DNA of 64,000 nucleotides from Oreohelix idahoensis. Its lineage: Eukaryota > Mollusca > Gastropoda > Stylommatophora > Oreohelicidae. Of the stretch, positions 59,200 through 64,000 are shown one piece after another (within the stretch, counting starts at the first letter, position 1; every line of letters starts with the position of its first letter). The stretch is taken from NCBI GenBank assembly GCA_024509875.1, contig JAMPIV010008531.1, positions 310,001 through 374,000 of the forward strand. Reading direction: 5' to 3'. The position numbers were made by a program, and so were the translations under genes. Below the pieces are notes generated by a model. That model did not search any database. It worked only from the letters and a program-made list of their open reading frames with translations, and was not told the DNA's origin.

Positions 59200-61010
59200 C
59201 TAACGGGGGGGGGGGATTGGGGGAGGCCAAGAGTGGTAGCACCTTTGGGCAAGAGCGGTCGCACTGGAGAACTGAACCAGTGGCTCAAACTCACTGGTCC
59301 ACCTTGACCTTCCAAGCTTGACATATGGTCCCAGAAGCCACAAAGACAGTGGCGGCCATCCCCCGGTAACAGTCTCGACCGACTGGCCAAACTATGTTGA
59401 GCGCCCCTGCAAAGCCCTGCTTTTACCTGTGACTGTCCTCCAACTTGGAATGGCACAGCTACAAACCATCCACAGCATCTCATAGTGAAGACACCAGGGT
59501 GCACGACGTGACGATCCTTTTGACCAACTAGAAGCGCTAGTGCTGACTAAATAGCTGACAAATTATGGATGTTTCCAGAAAACAGCGGTCATTTGGTGGT
59601 GGGGACTGCACAACGGTGAACCCCACTGAGGTGGTGCAACATGGTATTGGGGCTGTCTACCCCCAGGGGGTAGGACAAACAGCAGGCGAACAGGACAGCA
59701 AGGGAAAATAATACTTCCCCACCGATGATGGTACAGTGCCCACCATGCCTTGCACACCCCGCATGGAAAAAAGAGGATAACTACCGGGATGAAAGAAAGT
59801 CATCACAACCCCCCACTACTCATGATGCCATGACACTAATACAACCTAAGATATACGAGCTCGGACGTCGCCTCACAAAAGGTCCGCGCCAAGCAGGTCG
59901 CCCCTCGGCTGCTCCTGGCGAAAAGTGTGCTACCGAGGAGTATATTAACATTCTACAGTTAAATGTAGATGGAATAAGAACTAAATCGTTAGAATTAAAA
60001 AAACTACTGAGGGACCAGAAAGTTCACATTGCACTGATTCAAGAAACCGTTCTTAAGGACAAATCCATCCACTTCCCAGGCTACACAATGTACAAATGTC
60101 ATTGCCATAATAGTTGTCGAGGAATCCTAACCTTGGTAAGGAATGATGTACAGGCAGAGGTAGAAAGTCTTCGAACCGATGATGAAACTGACATACAAAG
60201 AGTGACAGTCTGGGGAAGTGACGGACATTTCCAAATCTTTAATGTCTACAGACTCCCCAGAGAAACTAATGGAATCTACTTTGATGATATCGAATATAAG
60301 AGAACAATCATAGCAGGGGATTTCAACGCCCACTCCCCACTCTGGGGATACCAGGACACCAACACCTCAGGCCAGGTAGTAGAAGAGCTATGTAACACTT
60401 CCAACCTTATAGTCCTCCAAAACGAAAGATCCCCATCAACCCTCTACCATAAAGCTAGCGGAACCAGTAGCCGACCAGACCTAACACTTGTGTCTGCAGA
60501 CCTCACCAACCGGTATAAATGGAGGGTATTGGAGGACATAGGAAGCGACCACCTACCCATCCTCACCACCATCTCGCAGGGTAAAACAAAAATGGAAACC
60601 AAAAGACAGCCGAAATGGAACTATGCTCGAGCAAACTGGGAACACTACAAACTCATATCAGACCAGCTCCTCACTGAAATAGACATGAACCAAGACATTA
60701 ATACCTTGAAAGATCAGATCTCTACAGCCATACTGCAGGCAGCCAAACAGGCAATCCCCAAAGGCAGTCGCATCAAATACAGCATCTTCTGGAATGAGGA
60801 ATTAGAACACCTAGTACAACTAAGACGCAAGGCACGGAAAATCGTTCAGAAAAATCCTAGCCGTGAAAACAAAACCACATACAACAGACTCACTGCACAG
60901 GTTAAGCTAGCGAGCAGAAAAGCCAAAATGGAAACCTGGAAAGAAAAATGCGAAAACCTAGACTTAAATAAAGAAGGGAAGAAAGCATGGAAACTGTGGT
61001 AAAGTGGGAT
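59200..61010 (+). mobile_element. 5' portion of a non-LTR retrotransposon, 3'-truncated
   Basis: A GC-richer leader (about 59200-59724, including a G run at 59206) precedes the endonuclease ORF. The element breaks off before the reverse transcriptase at about 61000. The 5' limit is approximate. Confidence 0.6.
59725..61002 (+). CDS. LINE ORF N-terminal half: AP endonuclease, truncated
   Basis: 425-codon open frame. After ~70 residues without motif comes an apurinic-type endonuclease domain: INILQLNVDGIRTKSLELKK, HIALIQETVLKD, RTIIAGDFNAHSPLWGYQD, TSSRPDLTLVS and GSDHLPIL. These are the conserved Asn, Glu, Asp/Asn and Asp-His of LINE endonucleases, which nick target DNA. A lysine-rich linker follows (RRKARKIVQKNPSRENK), as before the reverse transcriptase in intact elements. 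The frame stops at TAA 61000 in KKAWKLW, where intact relatives continue to the RT domain. No internal lesion is visible. It is a transposon fragment and is not expected to function alone. Confidence 0.88.
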   Translation: MMVQCPPCLAHPAWKKEDNYRDERKSSQPPTTHDAMTLIQPKIYELGRRLTKGPRQAGRPSAAPGEKCATEEYINILQLNVDGIRTKSLELKKLLRDQKVHIALIQETVLKDKSIHFPGYTMYKCHCHNSCRGILTLVRNDVQAEVESLRTDDETDIQRVTVWGSDGHFQIFNVYRLPRETNGIYFDDIEYKRTIIAGDFNAHSPLWGYQDTNTSGQVVEELCNTSNLIVLQNERSPSTLYHKASGTSSRPDLTLVSADLTNRYKWRVLEDIGSDHLPILTTISQGKTKMETKRQPKWNYARANWEHYKLISDQLLTEIDMNQDINTLKDQISTAILQAAKQAIPKGSRIKYSIFWNEELEHLVQLRRKARKIVQKNPSRENKTTYNRLTAQVKLASRKAKMETWKEKCENLDLNKEGKKAWKLW

Positions 61011-61741
61011 GTTATAAATATTTATAGGGGACTTAGTGTACTGACTGAGATCAGCTGTGAAGGTATCTGTATCTAATAAGTGTGGTGTATTTACAGATGA
61101 CCTTACTTGCTACCACATTTTTACCTCAGTCAGAATTATTCTGGAATAGTGTGATGACTACGTTAAATGTCTAGGGTTATGAAAATGATGAAGTGTAAGT
61201 CACAACAACAACAGACAGATAAACCATTTAATTTATTCTACAACACTTTACAACACTGTGACACTCACACACATATAACACTCTATAAGACTATCTTAAA
61301 TGAGTCAAGTGTTTTAGTTTAAAAATATATGTATTAATTCTTGTCAATAATGGATATCCTGATTCAACTACACAGTGAACCAGGAATCACAATCAAATGT
61401 AATTACAAGTATTATTTACACCGTTTATATATATGAACTTTGTATTGACATAGTTTATTATTATTATTCTATGTGTGTAATTTGTGCAGTAGTAATATGA
61501 GGTAATACTGGTTGTGTTCAAGCTTGGTTGTTGTTTTTCATCATGACTTCAAGTGTTTGATTATCGGGGAAATAGTATTGGGAAACTTTCACAATTCCTG
61601 TCATTTGAACCCATTAATTGTCCCTCTGTGGTTAAAAAAATGTCAATTTTTGAGGGGGCCCATAATGTTGAGCTGTGGTTGGTTGTTCGTCCATCACGGG
61701 TGATGAAGACCACTCTGTTCATCCAATTATTTAAGAATATG
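61011..61741. other. Unassigned AT-rich sequence
   Basis: No feature recognised; short TTA run near 61455. Confidence 0.4.
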
Positions 61742-63075
61742 TTAGGTTAGTCTATGGGTACGAAGGTGACTGAAGAGACCGATGCGGGCCTGGAAAGATC
61801 TTGGACAGTGTGGGCAGGGAATGTTTGCTTCATGTGAAGGTTTTATTTCACGGTCCTTTCTAGCTTGTCTCCGCTGTTCCGCTGCTGCTCTTCTGGATGA
61901 TTCGCATGCTGCTGCACCTTTACGAAGAGATGTGCGCCAAGCAGTTCGGTCTTGCGCAGCAGCTTCCCATGTGTCTGGGTTTATGTCAAAGGTTTTCAAT
62001 GACGTCTTTAACGTGTCTTTGAAGCGCTTCTTTTGGCCACCATGGGAGCGTTTACCCTTCTGCATCTCACCATAAAAGAGTATCTTTGGCAGTCGATGGT
62101 CTGGCATGCGGACTACATGACCTGCCCAGCGAATTTGTGACTGCATCAGAATAGTATTAATACTAGGGATACCAGCTCTGTCAAGAACGGCGGTATCCTG
62201 GATCTTGTCTTGCCATTTGATGTTCATTATCTTCCTGAGACAGACTGTATGGAAGTGGTTTAGCTTCTTTACGTGGCGCCTGTATACAGTCCATGTTTCA
62301 CATGCATATAGCAGCACTGGAAGCACCGCAGCTCTGTACACCTTCAGCTTTGTCTGTAGACTAATGCCACTTCGATGCCAAACGTTGGTGTATAGTCTGC
62401 CAAATGTGCTGCTGGCTTTGGAGATCCTGGTGTTCACCTCATCATCAATGACAATGTTCTGGGATAGTGTGCTACCAAGGTATGTGAATCTGTTCACAAC
62501 ATTCAGTTTCTCACCATTAACCTTGATGACTGGCTCAGTATAAACTGTGCCAGGAGCTGGTTGGTACATGATTTCTGTTTTCTTCGTGTTGATGGTAAGC
62601 CCAAAGTTGGCGCAGGATTCGGAGAATCTATCCACACTATGCTGCAGATCAGCCTCTGAGCCAGCATTGAGGGCACAATCATCAGCAAACAGAAGATCTC
62701 TGATGGTGTGTGATTTGACCTTGGTTTTTGCTTGAAGCCTCCTAAGGTTAAACAATTTTCCATCATTACGATAACTAATGTCGATTCATGTGTCCCCGTC
62801 TCTAAAAGCATCAGTCAGCATAGCAGAAAACATGATACTGAACAGAGTCGGTGCAAGTACACACCCTTGTTTAACTCCATTTGAGACGGGGAAAGGCTCT
62901 GATAGCTCACCGTTTTCCTGAACTCTAGCCTGCATTCCATCATGCAGTTGCTGCACTATTGTGATAAATTTCTTTGGGCAGCCGTATTTTGCCATGATCT
63001 TCCATAGACCCTCTCTACTGACCGTGTCGAACGCCTTTGTCAAGTCGAATATATCAAGCTTACCACAATTCATGG
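61742..63075 (-). pseudogene. LINE reverse transcriptase C-terminal part with C2H2 finger, 5'-truncated
   Basis: The minus-strand frame begins within the RT fingers/palm (DLTKAFDTVSREGLW), followed by SNGVKQGCVLAPTLFSIMF and catalytic LLFADDCAL. Thumb and C-terminal motifs come next: LPVLLYACETWTVYRRHV, FHTVCLRKIMNIKWQDKIQD, IRWAGHVVRMPDHRLPKILF and a KR-rich segment. It closes with CPHCPRSFQARIGLFSHLRT and a final His (C-x2-C-x12-H-x3-H), a C2H2-type finger. A TGA near 62783-62785 (after FRDGDT) is the only interruption of the frame seen. The 5' end at about 63075 has no endonuclease, so the copy is 5'-truncated. Stop TAA at 61742-61750 region. Confidence 0.9.
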
Positions 63076-64000
63076 AAATAATACACAGATACGTTGACTG
63101 GCGATGAATAATGGCACAAATTATGGCACAAATTCCGATCCGCCTCTGTCCCAGGCTTTTATTTAGAAAAATATGATCTGGCTCTCAACGCACTGTTTCT
63201 TAGTAAGTTTATTTTAAAGTGTGGCACTGACCTGATGCTCCTAATTGACTATATTGGCGGGTCTAACCAATCGGGCCATGTTTACGCAGCTATTCAAAAA
63301 AAAGTACCCTTACTACCGTTTCCCTAACAACAAAGAATTAGTATTTATAGCCCGACTAATCGTGTTTAGCCTTACATTTACGTTCCGCCAATCAAATAGG
63401 AGGTAACATGTTGGCCCATTTCCCGTAAAATAGTGGGTTCAAAACATGCCACTGTGCGATTATTTTTTTTGGTGTTGTCTGACACCCTCACTATTTTCTT
63501 TTGGCTATAATTTGTTAATTCCTAGACTATTTGCGTAACACTTAACATATTCTTTGTCAGCAAGTCCTAAGGAACCCAAATATATAAGTTTAATGGGGCT
63601 AAGGGGCTGCGTTCAAAATATGCATTTTCTTCTACCTCCTTTTCACTTCGATACGACGTGGTGTCTTGGTACTGTCAGGCTTTCAAACGTAAACCAGTAT
63701 AATGTCATGTTTCCCCATAAGCATTTTTCAGGTTTTTTAAACCTAACTCTCGTATGGGTAGTGTTTTTTATCACTGTCTATCTGAAAAAAAGTATTGCTT
63801 CTGGTCTTTCGCTTGGGGAGGGTGGCATTAATTGTATATCGCGAGACGCGTGTTAGGGTTGCATGCGTTCCTGCTTTCAGCCCTCCCTTCTCTCTATCCT
63901 AAGTTCATCTGTCTTTTCATCACGCCGTGTATAAAATGAAATTAATGGAAGTATTAATTTAGGTCATTACGCGGTGTGCCTAGCTCAAGGTTTTCTTAGA
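63076..64000. other. Unassigned sequence
   Basis: No gene recognised. The 100-codon open frame at 63554-63856 has no domain and T-rich codons; not called. Confidence 0.4.

Overview
This is a eukaryotic (animal) genomic window. It holds one spliced host gene, embedded in DNA dominated by transposable elements and tandem repeats. The host gene encodes an inhibitor-of-apoptosis (IAP/BIRC) protein whose BIR2, UBA and RING sequences look lophotrochozoan, most likely molluscan. I infer that from family resemblance; an arthropod is not excluded. Long introns, tRNA-derived SINEs, non-LTR retrotransposons and Tc1/mariner elements all fit an invertebrate genome. There is no sign of prokaryotic gene organisation.

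Host gene (24691-44168, + strand). A 3' splice site at 24690 opens an exon with a short 5' UTR and an ATG at 24877, directly preceded by an in-frame TAG. I propose six coding exons: 24877-26848, 27401-27576, 30067-30128, 32887-33023, 35908-36033 and 43969-44168. All junctions are GT-AG, all phases match, and the sum is 2673 nt, or 890 codons plus a stop. Domain order is a long basic N-terminal region, BIR1, a Ser/Thr/Gln/Ala-rich linker, BIR2, UBA and a C-terminal C3HC4 RING. The expected role is a cytosolic caspase- or IBM-binding E3 ubiquitin ligase. Exons or a promoter upstream of 24691 were not found.

1-24.7 kb: no host gene recognised. This part holds SINEs with target-site duplications (TSDs), a LINE RNase H fragment carrying two younger insertions (9.4-10.7 kb), a GT-rich repeat field with TA arrays (10.7-13.2 kb) and a 29-unit array of splice-acceptor-like monomers (14.66-15.58 kb). 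It also has a chimeric minus-strand LINE (15.85-17.11 kb), a mariner with perfect 43-bp terminal repeats (19.44-20.77 kb), a 22-bp tandem array, a piggyBac-like MITE and a hAT-like MITE.

24.7-44.2 kb: the introns contain LINE fragments, SINEs, a second hAT MITE and several minisatellites. They also contain a 4.3-kb LINE (37955-42273) inserted into a ~308-bp SINE-like element. Both layers have perfect target duplications, and both elements end in the same GAACGCAGAAGAAG-type tail.

44.2-64 kb: more SINEs and LINE fragments. A large TA microsatellite is occupied by two TA-targeting DNA transposons: a decayed Tc1-like element (53532-55056) and a Tigger/pogo-like element with perfect 27-bp terminal repeats and an intact 547-codon transposase (55153-57503). 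A 3'-truncated LINE endonuclease ORF (59725-61002) and a 5'-truncated minus-strand LINE reverse transcriptase ending in a C2H2 finger (61742-63073) close the window.

All calls come from reading the sequence. No database search or alignment program was run. Repeat edges marked as approximate are uncertain by tens of bases.
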